A stretch of DNA of 47,664 bases from UBA1447 sp964627535 (GCA_964627535.1 CAZVJW010000032.1:1-47664); one strand, 5' to 3'. Shown: positions 1-8,964, numbered from the stretch's first letter. Notes: generated by a model not told the origin, from the letters alone. Numbers and translations: made by a program.

Positions 1-728
1 GCGAAATATTCAAGCGCCCGCAGGCAGTCGTATCTGTATCTGAACGGATATGAGAGCTTGAGATATCTTTTATCAAAAGCCATGCTCTTATCGAGCGGAC
101 AGAACAAATTGCGGTCAAGTAAATAGTTGATTGCGGATTTTTCTGCTCTCTCTATTTCATCCAAACGGTAAGTATAACCTGCGAGCCTGAATTCCAGGAA
201 TCCTTCAAGCACGCAAATGGTTGAGTGCGGGTCGCTGTTATTGGGGTCAACCCTGAAATTCCAGCTGAATCCTCCGTCCGGTTGCCTAACTTTCAGCAGA
301 AAATCAATTTGAGATTTCAGCGCTTCTTCGGCCGCGCCGAAATAACAGGCATAATTCAGCACCATGCCGCATATAGCAACATCGCTCGGGAGTTTTGTCT
401 TCGCGAAGTTCACGCTTCCTTCATCGTCTATGCACTCGTCGAATATTCGCCTCCCGGCGATGACGCATTGCGGGCAGTCTTTCGGCATCCCGATATTTTT
501 CATTTCTAAAAGGGTGTAATGCGTGCAGGTCCATTTCGGCTGATAATAATAAATACCCCAGTGCCCGTTTTCGTTTTGACAGGCAAGATATTTCGCGCCG
601 ATGCCTTCCCGTTCAATCCGGTGTTGCAAGGCGCTTAATTGTTCTTCGCTGCTGTGCAGCAAATCGCGGTGAACCATGTATTGAATGGAAACATCCCCGT
701 TTAAAAGCCATGCGATTGTTTTATCCAA
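1..728 (-). CDS. Prenyltransferase/squalene-cyclase-like alpha/alpha-barrel protein (3' end outside window)
   Basis: An open reverse-strand frame runs off the left edge for 242 codons without a stop. I start it at the TTG at 728-726 because GGAGG lies at 742-738, nine bases upstream; the nearest in-frame ATG codons are internal. The translation begins MDKTIAWLLNGDVSIQYMVH and contains helical-hairpin repeats with QPDGGFSWNF- and ENGHWGIYYY-type motifs, which are typical of the alpha/alpha-toroid repeats of prenyltransferase/squalene oxidase domains. Cys residues cluster around residue 95 (DCPQC). I recognise only the fold class; the substrate is unknown. It is divergent from the sulfatase, so the 729-915 gap holds both promoters. 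Confidence 0.6.
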   Translation of the reverse strand, partial: MDKTIAWLLNGDVSIQYMVHRDLLHSSEEQLSALQHRIEREGIGAKYLACQNENGHWGIYYYQPKWTCTHYTLLEMKNIGMPKDCPQCVIAGRRIFDECIDDEGSVNFAKTKLPSDVAICGMVLNYACYFGAAEEALKSQIDFLLKVRQPDGGFSWNFRVDPNNSDPHSTICVLEGFLEFRLAGYTYRLDEIERAEKSAINYLLDRNLFCPLDKSMAFDKRYLKLSYPFRYRYDCLRALEYF

Positions 729-854
729 CCTATTCAACCTCCGTTTGCAAATGCCTTTCTGAACTTATTATATGGTAACATTGTACCACACATTTTTATC
801 AGAGTGAACGAACAATTCTGAAGTTGACCGCTTCAATGAATGATGTAAAAATAT

Positions 855-883
855 TTGACAATATTAACCGCAGAATGTAGTAT
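855..883 (+). promoter_or_regulatory. Sigma-70-type promoter of the sulfatase operon
   Basis: TTGACA at 855-860 and TAGTAT at 878-883 are separated by 17 bases, 32 bases upstream of the sulfatase ATG. The -35 is a perfect consensus. Confidence 0.65.
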
Positions 884-915
884 GATTACATTCACAACAT
901 AAAAGGAGGGGTAGC

Positions 916-2370
916 ATGAGCGCGGTTAAACCCGAAAGACCGAACATCCTTTTCATTCTTTCCGACCAGCACAACGCATCCTTCATGGGCTGCGCCGGAA
1001 ACGAAACGGTCAACACACCGAATTTGGATGCTTTGGCTTTGCAAGGCGTGCTTTTTGAAAACGCTTACTGCCAAAATCCGCTTTGTGTGCCCAGCCGTGC
1101 ATCCTTGCTGACAGGCAGGTATTCAAAAGACATAGGCATTTATGAAAACAGGCATATTTTGCAGTCCGGCAGCACGACGATTCCCAAGGTGCTTTCACAA
1201 CAGGGATATAAAACCTGCGTTATCGGCAAAACGCACTTTAATGGCGAGCAATATCAAGGTTATCAGCAGCGCCCATACGGTGATTTGCTGGGTCAGGCGC
1301 ATCAGCCAGACCCGAAACGCACAGAGGCGGCACCGGATTCGGGGCTCGGTGATGTATTGGGCAACAGCGGCGCCACAGGAATACCGCTGCCGCTGACGCA
1401 AACCGAAATCTGCGTTTCCGAAACGGCAAAGTGGCTTCAAGCCTATGCCGCGCAAAATAATGACAAACCTTTTATGCTCAGCGTCAATTTTGAAAAGCCG
1501 CATTTCCCTATGAGAGCGCCGAACCGGTATTTTAAAAAGTATGAGGGGAAGGTTAAACTGCCCGAATTCCCTGAGGATTATCTGGCGAACTGCGCGGTGC
1601 CGTTTGTCAGAAAATCATTTAAAGTCAACGGCGCGTGGGATCACTACGGAAAAGACCGTGAAATCCACGAAAGGGCTCTGGCCGCTTATTATGCCTGTGT
1701 CGAGTGGGTTGATAACGCAATAGGCAGAATTATTCAGATGCTTGAATACCTTGACCTTGCCGACAATACAATTGTTATTTACGCTTCGGACCACGGAGAA
1801 ATGGCGGGTGAAAAGGGCGCCTGGCAAAAGTCGGTGTTTTTTGATGCTTCCTCAAAAGTACCGTTAATTATGCGGTGGGCTTCGAATTTTCCCGCAGGAC
1901 AGCACAGAAAAGAACCGGTCGGTTTGATAGATTTATTCCCAACGCTGTGCGATTTCGCGGGCATACCGGTACCCGATGAATGCGGCGGTATCAGCCTGAA
2001 GCCATTGTTGACAGGCGAAAATACGATAGACAGAAAAGCGATTTTCAGCGAAAGTGTTGTATTAAAAGTTCCCGAATTTGCCGGCTGCATGATGCGGAGC
2101 GACAAGTGGAAATATTCGTATTATCTGGACGGTACCGAGGAGCTTTACGACATGGAAAACGACCCCGGCGAGTGGAACAACCTTGCGCAGGATGAACGGT
2201 ACGCTGATATGGTCAAAGCCATGAACTTTGAAGTCCTGAAGTTCTGGAAGCCGGAAGAACAGTTGGAAAGATACAATAAAGCACCCCGCATGGAAAACGA
2301 AAAACATTTTTATCCGTATTCCAATCAATTTGTTATGGCGGACGGAACTGTTATTGACGCAAAACCGTAA
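916..2370 (+). CDS. Sulfatase (S1 family, Cys-type formylglycine enzyme)
   Basis: 484 residues, a normal length for S1 sulfatases. The formylglycine motif CVPSR with catalytic Cys57 is followed by ASLLTGR. Metal ligands are Asp17-Gln18 (SDQ near the N terminus) and Asp292-His293 (ASDHGEMAGEKG); Lys105/His107 lie in GKTHF. No signal peptide is visible, so a cytoplasmic enzyme acting on imported sulfated sugars is likely. The ATG follows AAGGAGGGG by five bases. Because the modified residue is Cys in an anaerobe, it would need the radical SAM maturase encoded at 7830-8945. The GH32-like gene follows after 19 bases, so they probably form an operon. Substrate is not determinable; the SDQ and DHGE style is shared by choline-, heparan- and other glycan sulfatases. 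Confidence 0.93.
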   Translation: MSAVKPERPNILFILSDQHNASFMGCAGNETVNTPNLDALALQGVLFENAYCQNPLCVPSRASLLTGRYSKDIGIYENRHILQSGSTTIPKVLSQQGYKTCVIGKTHFNGEQYQGYQQRPYGDLLGQAHQPDPKRTEAAPDSGLGDVLGNSGATGIPLPLTQTEICVSETAKWLQAYAAQNNDKPFMLSVNFEKPHFPMRAPNRYFKKYEGKVKLPEFPEDYLANCAVPFVRKSFKVNGAWDHYGKDREIHERALAAYYACVEWVDNAIGRIIQMLEYLDLADNTIVIYASDHGEMAGEKGAWQKSVFFDASSKVPLIMRWASNFPAGQHRKEPVGLIDLFPTLCDFAGIPVPDECGGISLKPLLTGENTIDRKAIFSESVVLKVPEFAGCMMRSDKWKYSYYLDGTEELYDMENDPGEWNNLAQDERYADMVKAMNFEVLKFWKPEEQLERYNKAPRMENEKHFYPYSNQFVMADGTVIDAKP

Positions 2371-2389
2371 GTAAAACAGGAGACTGCGA

Positions 2390-3979
2390 ATGAAAAAAAT
2401 AAAGAAAATCGAAACCGCGATTGAAAATACACGGCTGCTGCGGGAAAAATTCCTGAGCGATCCTTACCGGCCGGGGTATCACTTTGTTTTGCCCGAGGAT
2501 ATCGGTATGCCCGGTGACCCGAACGGGGCGTTCTTCGCGAACGGGCGGTACCATTTGATGTATTTGTATGCCTGCCGTTCGGACTCTTTCCGCTGGGGGC
2601 ATATATCAAGCATCGATTTAATCCATTGGCGCTCCCACCCGGATTCGATTATGCCGGATGACCTTGACGGCGGTATCTTCAGCGGCGGCGCTTTTGTGGA
2701 TGACGACGGCACCTGCTACATGACCTATTGGGGTCTGCCGGTTAAAGGCAAAAATCAGGGCGGGGTACGAATCATAAAAAGCTCCGACCGCCACTATGAG
2801 CAATGGGAAAAGTTCAAAGAGTATGCGCTGCCCTGCACGGAATCCGGTGTTCATGAAACCCTGGATACAAACGGAAGGCCAATGTATTTAGCTTGCGCGG
2901 ACCCGAGCAACATCTGGAAAAAGGACGGCACCTATTATATTCAGATGGGCAATCTGTCCGTTCTGCTCAAATTCAAGCGCGACGGCTTGCATGATTGGAG
3001 CAAGGATGAACCCGGAAAAATCGAAGTGCCGGAAAACATCCGGGGAGACTGGGTTGACCTTTTTAAAAGTAAAGATTTGGTAAACTGGGAATACATGCAC
3101 CGGTTTTACGAACGAAATCAGACAAACACATGGACAGCCATCAACGAGGACGATATGTGCCCAAGCTTTTTGCCATTGCCTAAAGCTAAAGACGGCGGAG
3201 AGCCGAGCGGAAAATATCTGCAGCTTTTTATTTCGCATAATAAAGGCTGCCAGTATTATATCGGGGAATACGATAAACAAAACGATATCTTTAAGCCCGA
3301 AAAACATGGCAGGATGACATGGGTTGACAATACTTTTTTCGCTCCCGAAGCACTGGTTGACCCACAAGGCCGGCAAATCATGTGGAGCTGGCTGCTGGAC
3401 AACCCGAAGGATGAGGATAAAAACGGCTGGTCCGGCGTTTACGGTTTGCCGCGTGTACTGTGGCTGAGGGAAGACAATTTTCTTGGTATCGCGCCGGTGC
3501 CGGAAATTGAAATGCTCAGGTATAATCCGGCAGTGTTCGGCGAACTCCTGCTGAAAGATGAAAAATATCCCCTGCAAAGCATTAACGGAACATCCTGCGA
3601 GATAAAGCTGACGGTAGATGCAACAGACGCTGACAAGGTTGGTCTTTATTTAAGGGCTTCAAATGATTTTTCGGAATACACTAAAATCTATTATGACCGC
3701 CAAAACCAAAAACTTGTTTTTGACGCAACCCACAGCGGAAAGCAGGGCAGGCCGGTTATAGAATCCGCGCCGCTGGTTTTGGAAAAAGGCGAAAAACTGG
3801 AGATGGACATCTTTGTGGATAAGTCCGTTATTGAGGTGTTTGCCAACGAAAAGCAGGCGATATGCCGCCGTGTCTATCCGGAAAAGGAAGACAGTGTAAA
3901 CGCCTGCCTGTTCAGTGAAGGCGTTTCGGCTTTCAGCGTTGTAACCGTTTATGAAATGATGCCGTCGAACTTTTGCTGA
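2390..3979 (+). CDS. GH32-like glycoside hydrolase (beta-fructosidase superfamily)
   Basis: 529 residues: a five-bladed propeller (about 30-380) and a C-terminal beta-sandwich (about 400-529) with the GH32 signature DKSVIEVFAN. The nucleophile motif is GDPNG with Asp43, and the RDP-equivalent is CADPSN with Asp171 as transition-state stabiliser. The canonical acid/base motif EC is not present: the aligned stretch is NEDDMCPSF (253-260), which puts Met256 in the Glu position, with Glu253 a few residues before. It therefore belongs to a divergent GH32 subgroup or uses another acid. No signal peptide. RBS AGGAG is well spaced. It follows the sulfatase by 19 bases, suggesting combined desulfation and hydrolysis of one oligosaccharide. 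Confidence 0.85.
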   Translation: MKKIKKIETAIENTRLLREKFLSDPYRPGYHFVLPEDIGMPGDPNGAFFANGRYHLMYLYACRSDSFRWGHISSIDLIHWRSHPDSIMPDDLDGGIFSGGAFVDDDGTCYMTYWGLPVKGKNQGGVRIIKSSDRHYEQWEKFKEYALPCTESGVHETLDTNGRPMYLACADPSNIWKKDGTYYIQMGNLSVLLKFKRDGLHDWSKDEPGKIEVPENIRGDWVDLFKSKDLVNWEYMHRFYERNQTNTWTAINEDDMCPSFLPLPKAKDGGEPSGKYLQLFISHNKGCQYYIGEYDKQNDIFKPEKHGRMTWVDNTFFAPEALVDPQGRQIMWSWLLDNPKDEDKNGWSGVYGLPRVLWLREDNFLGIAPVPEIEMLRYNPAVFGELLLKDEKYPLQSINGTSCEIKLTVDATDADKVGLYLRASNDFSEYTKIYYDRQNQKLVFDATHSGKQGRPVIESAPLVLEKGEKLEMDIFVDKSVIEVFANEKQAICRRVYPEKEDSVNACLFSEGVSAFSVVTVYEMMPSNFC

Positions 3980-4070
3980 TTCGCACCTCAATATTTTTGA
4001 ACCTTTCATAACCAAGCTTAAATGACTACAAATAGTAAACATCTCAATTTATAAAAGAGAAGGTCGAATT

Positions 4071-5552
4071 GTGAAAAAAATCTTATCCTTATTCCTATCG
4101 GTTTGTATGGTTCTTGCCTGCACGCCTGTATCCGGTTTTGCCGCGGCGGATGAAACCGCCGCTGTCTCTGCGTCCGGCAGCGGGGAAAACTACCCGTTTA
4201 TTCTGATAAGGGGTGTTGATTTTGGCGCGCTCTATTTGAATTATGGTTCGGATAAACAGGAACCGGCAGCAAAAGCCATCTTATCCGGGGATATTATCTC
4301 AACGGCGTTAAAGGCCATCGGCTCGGGGATTATGCATCTCAGCCTTGACAGCGCAGTGGATGAAATTTTGAATTACGCCGGCGATGTTCTGGGGAGGCTT
4401 GGCTGCAATAAGGACGGTACATCTGTTTATGATATAGGTTTACCTCGTTACCCCCTCAGTGCCAGTCATTATGCGGATGCGCTTATTACCGGCGGAGGAA
4501 AAGGAGCCGAAGAGGGTATCGTTAAATCTGCGGCGGAGCGCTACGGCGCGGATAATGTCTACTATTTCACCTACGACTGGCGGCTTAACCCGCTTGAAAT
4601 ATGTGACGAAATCAACGATATGGTAAACCTCGCTATGGCGGAGCATAATACCGAAAAAGTTAATTTGGTCTGCGCCAGTATGGGCGGCGTTGAAGCCGTT
4701 GCCTATTTGTCAACATACGGTTATAGTAAAATCAATAAATGCGTCTTCCTGTCATCAACTTTTTGCGGAACCTATATCGCATCCGATTTGTTCTGTGGCA
4801 GGTTAACCGTATCCGCACCGGTGCTTTACAATTTTTTGGCGGATAAAACGAATGGCGACAAATTCTTGAGCATTGCTGTGAAGGCCCTTAATAAAACAGG
4901 AGTTCTAAATTCTGTCTCCGCTTTAGCCAACAGGTTCTTTGAAAAATATAAAGGCAAGGTTTATGATGAATTTCTGAGAGATTCTTTCGGCACCATGCCG
5001 GTGTTTTGGGGGCTTGTGCTGCCGGAAGACTATGATGAGGCAATCAACTATATGTTTGGTGGCCGCGAGGATGAATACGCCGGTATCATCGCTGTATCAA
5101 AAGAGCTTCAAACCTTAATGGCGGGGCGCGACCGGCTTTTGGAAGATGCTGCCGCGTATGGCGTTGAATTTGCCGTTGTCGCAAATTACAACAGCCCCCC
5201 TATGCCGATTTATGAACGAGCCGGTGCCAACAGCGACGGCGGGCTTGAAACGGCGCTTGTTTCGGGCGGAGCAACCGTGGCGGATTTCGGTAAAACGCTG
5301 GGCAGCGATTATATTCCGGCAAACTCAGCTTTTGTGTCGCCCGACAATGTTATCGACGCGTCCACCTGCCTTTTCCCGGATGCTGCCTGGTTCGTAAAAG
5401 ACGGGGAACATGTGGCCTGCAGCTACGGCACCGAATATTCGGATTTCCTTTTCTGGCTCATAGATTATGACGGCCGAGCAACTGTTAACAGCAACCCCCT
5501 TTATCCGCAGTTTTTGATTTCCGGAAGCGGGCAGACCTTGGCAAGGCAATAG
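4071..5552 (+). CDS. Secreted lipase/acyltransferase-like alpha/beta-hydrolase
   Basis: 493 residues starting at GTG, with AGAGAAGG 5-12 bases upstream. Residues 1-25 are a clear Sec signal peptide (MKKILSLFLSVCMVLAC, cleavage near SGFA-A). The mature part has an alpha/beta-hydrolase core in the LCAT/lipase style: YPFILIRG near 41-48 for the oxyanion region and the nucleophile elbow CASMGG with Ser203 (a variant of GxSxG). The Tyr-Asp-Trp-Arg stretch at 168-171 (YDWRL) is the conserved region seen in LCAT-like enzymes. It lies 91 bases after the glycosidase gene in the same direction. Substrate unknown; an esterase acting on acylated glycans or lipids is an inference. Confidence 0.75.
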   Translation: MKKILSLFLSVCMVLACTPVSGFAAADETAAVSASGSGENYPFILIRGVDFGALYLNYGSDKQEPAAKAILSGDIISTALKAIGSGIMHLSLDSAVDEILNYAGDVLGRLGCNKDGTSVYDIGLPRYPLSASHYADALITGGGKGAEEGIVKSAAERYGADNVYYFTYDWRLNPLEICDEINDMVNLAMAEHNTEKVNLVCASMGGVEAVAYLSTYGYSKINKCVFLSSTFCGTYIASDLFCGRLTVSAPVLYNFLADKTNGDKFLSIAVKALNKTGVLNSVSALANRFFEKYKGKVYDEFLRDSFGTMPVFWGLVLPEDYDEAINYMFGGREDEYAGIIAVSKELQTLMAGRDRLLEDAAAYGVEFAVVANYNSPPMPIYERAGANSDGGLETALVSGGATVADFGKTLGSDYIPANSAFVSPDNVIDASTCLFPDAAWFVKDGEHVACSYGTEYSDFLFWLIDYDGRATVNSNPLYPQFLISGSGQTLARQ

Positions 5553-5607
5553 TTTCGTCCTGCTGATTGCAAGGTTGCCGCTTTCGTGACAAAGTCACGG
5601 ACGAAAG
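5553..5607. other. Nested hairpin after the lipase-like gene
   Basis: TTTCGTCC (5553-5560) pairs with GGACGAAA near 5599-5606, and inside it CGTGAC-aaa-GTCACG forms a perfect short stem. No U-tract follows, so it is a structured 3' end rather than a textbook intrinsic terminator. Confidence 0.4.
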
Positions 5608-5667
5608 AAAAACTTATTGTTATAATAACTCCATAATACAAATATCATTAAATGTGGGGGGTAACAA

Positions 5668-5988
5668 ATGTTTGATTTCTTAAAAAAAGATAATATCAAG
5701 GAAATCTATGTCAATGATATTGATAGTCTGATCGGGAAAATTGAATTGATTGACATCAGAGAAACTTATGAGTACGCCGGCGGAAGTATCATATCGGCAA
5801 AAAATATCCCGATGGGTGACCTTTTAACGAATCCCGATCATTATATGACGAAAGATAAGACTTATTATCTATTGTGCCAGTCAGGTGCAAGGAGTTCAAG
5901 AACTGCAGGTTCATTGGCAAAGCAGGGTTTTGATGTCGTTAATGTTTCAGGCGGTATGGGTTCCTACGCAGGAACAAAGAGAAAGTGA
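5668..5988 (+). CDS. Single-domain rhodanese-like sulfurtransferase
   Basis: 106 residues that form one rhodanese domain. The active-site loop is LLCQSGARSS with the catalytic Cys near residue 75, preceded by DIRETYEYAGGSI (the conserved D-R-E-x-x-E-Y start of the domain) and followed by GFDVVNVSGGM. The ATG is preceded by GGGGGG at good spacing. It is probably cytoplasmic and handles persulfide transfer. It stands alone between the lipase-like gene and the convergent aspS; TATAAT at about 5621 could serve as a -10. The partner is not evident from context. Confidence 0.9.
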   Translation: MFDFLKKDNIKEIYVNDIDSLIGKIELIDIRETYEYAGGSIISAKNIPMGDLLTNPDHYMTKDKTYYLLCQSGARSSRTAGSLAKQGFDVVNVSGGMGSYAGTKRK

Positions 5989-6007
5989 ATATCCTAAACA
6001 AATGTAA

Positions 6008-6038
6008 AGCCCTTGATTTCATTACGATTTCAAGGGCT
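6008..6038. terminator. Bidirectional terminator-like hairpin between rhodanese and aspS
   Basis: AGCCCTTGA pairs with TCAAGGGCT across a 13-base loop, between two convergent genes. Reverse-strand reading is followed by TTTACATTTG, forward by a weak tract. Confidence 0.6.
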
Positions 6039-6096
6039 AAACTTGTTGCATATGCATTAAATATCCGAAATTATTTCATAAACCAATGATGGGAAG

Positions 6097-7422
6097 TTAA
6101 GGTTCTAACCTGTTAATATCCCTTGGGAACATGGTGGCATATCTCACATTTGAAAGTTCAAGTAATCGCATAGTAAAACGTTCAAGCCCAAGACCTAAAC
6201 CGCCATGCGGCGGCAAACCGTACTTGTGAGCCATTAAATAGCTGTCAAAAAGCTCGATTGTCATATCCCGGTTTTTCATTTTCATTATTTGCTCATTGTA
6301 GTCATGAATACGCTGGCCGCCGGTGGTGATTTCAAGGCCGCGAAACAAAAGGTCAAAACTGTTTGTGTATTCCGGATTTTCTTTGTCGTCTTGCGCGTAA
6401 AACGGTCGTTTTGATGATTTGTAATGTGTTACAAAAACAAAATCACTTCCGGTTTGTTTTTTAACAATCTCACATATCAGCTTTTCTTCTTCTGGTTCAA
6501 AATCCTCAAAGTCTGTAATTTCCCGCTTATAGGTTTTAGAAACGAGCTCTTTTGCTTCCATGAATTTAATGGCGGGAATTTCTTTAAACGGCGGAACATT
6601 AACCTTTAAAATTAGAAGTTCCTCGCTATACTGTTCTTGTAAAAATTCCAGAGTTTGAAAAATCATCTTTGTTTCCATCTGCATAATATCATAAAAGCTT
6701 TCAATAAAGCCTATTTCAAGGTCAACACTGATATATTCGTTGATATGCCTTGACGTGTCATGCTTTTCTGCACGATACACAGGTGCTATTTCAAAAACCC
6801 GCTCGAAAACACCAACCATCATCTGCTTATAGAACTGCGGACTTTGAGCGAGATACGCTTCTTTCCCGAAGTAATCAAGCTTAAAGATGTTTGCTCCACC
6901 CTCTGCTCCGGTCAAGACTATTTTTGGGGTGTGTATTTCTGTAAATTGATTGCTGATTAAAAAGTCGCGAAAGCCCCTGCAAATACCTTCTTGAATTTTA
7001 AAAATTGCCCGTTCTTTGGCATTTCGCATCGTGATAGGGCGGTAATCAAGCAGAGTTTCAAGTGAAGCGGCAACCTCCTTGTTATTGATAACAACAGGGG
7101 GTTGCTCTGCGGCGAAAGACAATGCCGTATAACTTCTTATCCTAATTTCGTATTCTGTTCGGCTGCGTTTTTCAGCCACAACATCGCCTGTTATGACCAC
7201 ACTCATGTTTTCTTTGAGTTCATGAACGGGAAAGTTTGAATATTCTTCTGAGTAAATACATTGCACGAGATTTCTTTTGGTTTTTAAAACCACAAAGGCA
7301 AATCCGCTCATCATACGGATTTTATATAGTATTCCATGAACTAAAATCGTTTTTCCGATTGAATTTTTCAACTCCCCAGCCTCGGTATGAGAAGATTGCA
7401 GTTCACCGTTTATTGTTAACAT
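6097..7422 (-). CDS. aspS: Aspartyl-tRNA synthetase, archaeal/eukaryal type (possibly non-discriminating Asp/Asn)
   Basis: 441 residues from the ATG at 7422, chosen because GGAGG lies five bases upstream (7432-7428); an upstream in-frame ATG overlaps that RBS. N-terminal OB anticodon-binding domain (about 10-110), then a class II catalytic core with GGQRIHDY and motif 3 GLGLGLERFTMRLL at the C terminus. It lacks the roughly 140-residue GAD insertion of standard bacterial AspRS, and its length matches archaeal AspRS. Such second AspRS enzymes occur in some clostridia and may charge both tRNA-Asp and tRNA-Asn. The 5' leader (7423-7690) is heavily structured with an intrinsic terminator, so expression is probably attenuated. 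A true AsnRS is less likely given the FDLLFRGLEITTGGQR motif. Confidence 0.88.
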   Translation of the reverse strand: MLTINGELQSSHTEAGELKNSIGKTILVHGILYKIRMMSGFAFVVLKTKRNLVQCIYSEEYSNFPVHELKENMSVVITGDVVAEKRSRTEYEIRIRSYTALSFAAEQPPVVINNKEVAASLETLLDYRPITMRNAKERAIFKIQEGICRGFRDFLISNQFTEIHTPKIVLTGAEGGANIFKLDYFGKEAYLAQSPQFYKQMMVGVFERVFEIAPVYRAEKHDTSRHINEYISVDLEIGFIESFYDIMQMETKMIFQTLEFLQEQYSEELLILKVNVPPFKEIPAIKFMEAKELVSKTYKREITDFEDFEPEEEKLICEIVKKQTGSDFVFVTHYKSSKRPFYAQDDKENPEYTNSFDLLFRGLEITTGGQRIHDYNEQIMKMKNRDMTIELFDSYLMAHKYGLPPHGGLGLGLERFTMRLLELSNVRYATMFPRDINRLEP

Positions 7423-7529
7423 AATATCCTCCATAAATTTATTTTTAGTTTATAAATTTATAGTGTTTATCCATTCCAACATAATCTGTATGTTTCAAAA
7501 TATCACAACCTTTATAAAAATTATAGAAT

Positions 7530-7682
7530 AAAAAAGCCACATGGATACATAATGTACCAATGTGGTTTACGCCAACAAAATTGACATAAGCGAAAGCCAA
7601 AAACCGGCCGGTTCGCTTTATTACCGCATAGGTACAACACTTTAAGCACTTGTACCTATGACACGTGTCAAGGTCAAGTGCT
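7530..7682 (-). promoter_or_regulatory. Structured 5' leader with intrinsic terminator upstream of aspS (candidate attenuator)
   Basis: Read on the reverse strand, three stems precede aspS. An 11-bp stem, CATAGGTACAA with TTGTACCTATG (7660-7627), is mutually exclusive with AGCACTT (7682-7676) pairing to AAGTGCT (7651-7645). A second stem AAGCGAA/TTCGCTT encloses an ACCGGCCGGT palindrome (7618-7588). A third is a nearly perfect 29-nt hairpin (7565-7537) followed by CTTTTTT, an intrinsic terminator 108 bases before the start codon. Between terminator and gene a TTG-started 17-codon frame exists. I see no T-box consensus (GGTGGTACCGCG-type), so it is not a classical T-box. The rest of the 407-base gap shows nothing else. 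The trigger is unknown. Confidence 0.6.
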
Positions 7683-7829
7683 AAAGATCAGTGTCAATAT
7701 TTAAATAATGGCAATGAAACATAAGAAATACCTGCCTATAAAAAGTTTAATTATAGTTTACCATCATTAATCAAAAAGTCAAGCAAATTGCAGAAGCAAT
7801 ATATTGAGGCATGATAAATAAAAACGATG

Positions 7830-8945
7830 TTATCCTTTAAGCTTTTTGACCATCTGCATTAAATACGGCTTAGCATAAGTGAAAAAGCTGAACAGCGCAT
7901 CGCAATAAATGTTTTCCTCCGCACAACCTGCAAGGCTTAAATCTCTGTCCCGCCGACAGCCGCCGCGGCAAAAATCATAAACATCGCAGACCTTGCATTT
8001 TTCGCCGCTATAAATCGAGGTTACGCGAAACTCTTTCATTTTGTCCGTTATGCCGATTTCATCAATGCTCATCTCATTGATATTGCCGAGCTTCCAATGG
8101 TCAATGCAATAAAAGTCGCAGGGAAAAACAGAGCCGTCCGCTTCGATAATCAGCTGCCCCGGGCAATAACCAAGCATACCGCACTGCTCGGATTGCTTCC
8201 CCGCGGCGATATTGACCAGGTTGTCGAAAAAACGGATACTGATGTAATTGCCGGTCATAAAATCGCTGTAATAAAGCTTGAAAAGCCTGATTAAAAAATC
8301 CTCATACAGTTCCGGTGTCAGAGAGTGGGGGAGCGTGAACGGCTCACTGCCGAGCGGGTCAAGACAGGGGATGAACTGCAAAAAACGAAAGCCGTTTGTT
8401 TTGAAAAATCCGTAAATCTTTTCGATGTGCCTGGCGGTGTATGAAGTGATAACCGTCAAGATATTATATTCGACCTTATATTTATCAAAAAGCTTTGCGG
8501 TTTTTAAAATTCTGCTGTGCGTTGGGTTGCCGGCCGCGTCTGTTCTCAAAAAATCATGCGTTTGTCGGTCTCCGTCCAAAGAAAGTCCAACCAAAAAATG
8601 ATTGTCGGCTAAAAATCCGGCAAACTCTTCGCTGATATTCAGCCCGTTTGTCTGCATCGAAAAGAAAACTTTTGTTTTGTTTTCGTTCAGTTCTTTTGCT
8701 TTATCGACGAAAAACTTGAAAAACTCCAAACCGGCCAGCGTCGGTTCTCCGCCCTGAAAAACGAAGCTGACGCTGCGCGAAGCGGCTTCGAACGCTTTTT
8801 GAATAATATTTTCAGCGGTTTCCCGCGTCATGATGCCGTAGGATTCTTTCTCCCTGTTTTCGGCGATGTCGCAATAAAAGCAATAGCCGCACCGCATATT
8901 ACACAGGCTCGATGCGGGTTTTATCAGTACGGTCAAATGTTCCAT
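7830..8945 (-). CDS. Anaerobic sulfatase-maturating enzyme (radical SAM/SPASM)
   Basis: 371 residues from the ATG at 8945, chosen over an upstream in-frame start because AAGGA sits seven bases before it. The radical SAM cluster motif is CNMRCGYC (Cys15, Cys19, Cys22), with FVFQGGEPTL and FSMQTNGLN as the SAM-binding and core strands. The C-terminal SPASM domain carries the auxiliary-cluster cysteines (CGMLGYC, FPCDFYC, CKVCDVYDFCRGGC). It oxidises the sulfatase active-site Cys or Ser to formylglycine without oxygen. The sulfatase at 916-2370 with its CVPSR motif is the obvious client. Downstream of the GH2 gene by 19 bases, so co-transcribed with it. Confidence 0.92.
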   Translation of the reverse strand: MEHLTVLIKPASSLCNMRCGYCFYCDIAENREKESYGIMTRETAENIIQKAFEAASRSVSFVFQGGEPTLAGLEFFKFFVDKAKELNENKTKVFFSMQTNGLNISEEFAGFLADNHFLVGLSLDGDRQTHDFLRTDAAGNPTHSRILKTAKLFDKYKVEYNILTVITSYTARHIEKIYGFFKTNGFRFLQFIPCLDPLGSEPFTLPHSLTPELYEDFLIRLFKLYYSDFMTGNYISIRFFDNLVNIAAGKQSEQCGMLGYCPGQLIIEADGSVFPCDFYCIDHWKLGNINEMSIDEIGITDKMKEFRVTSIYSGEKCKVCDVYDFCRGGCRRDRDLSLAGCAEENIYCDALFSFFTYAKPYLMQMVKKLKG

Positions 8946-8964
8946 AGCTTCGTCCTTTTGGTGT

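Noticed and set aside
1195..1503. Antisense frames over the sulfatase gene
   Set aside because: They are shadow frames of a well-supported gene without RBS or protein-like composition.
7530..7690. T-box riboswitch for aspS
   Set aside because: No T-box consensus or Stem I specifier is visible; the alternative stems and terminator are kept as a generic attenuator only.
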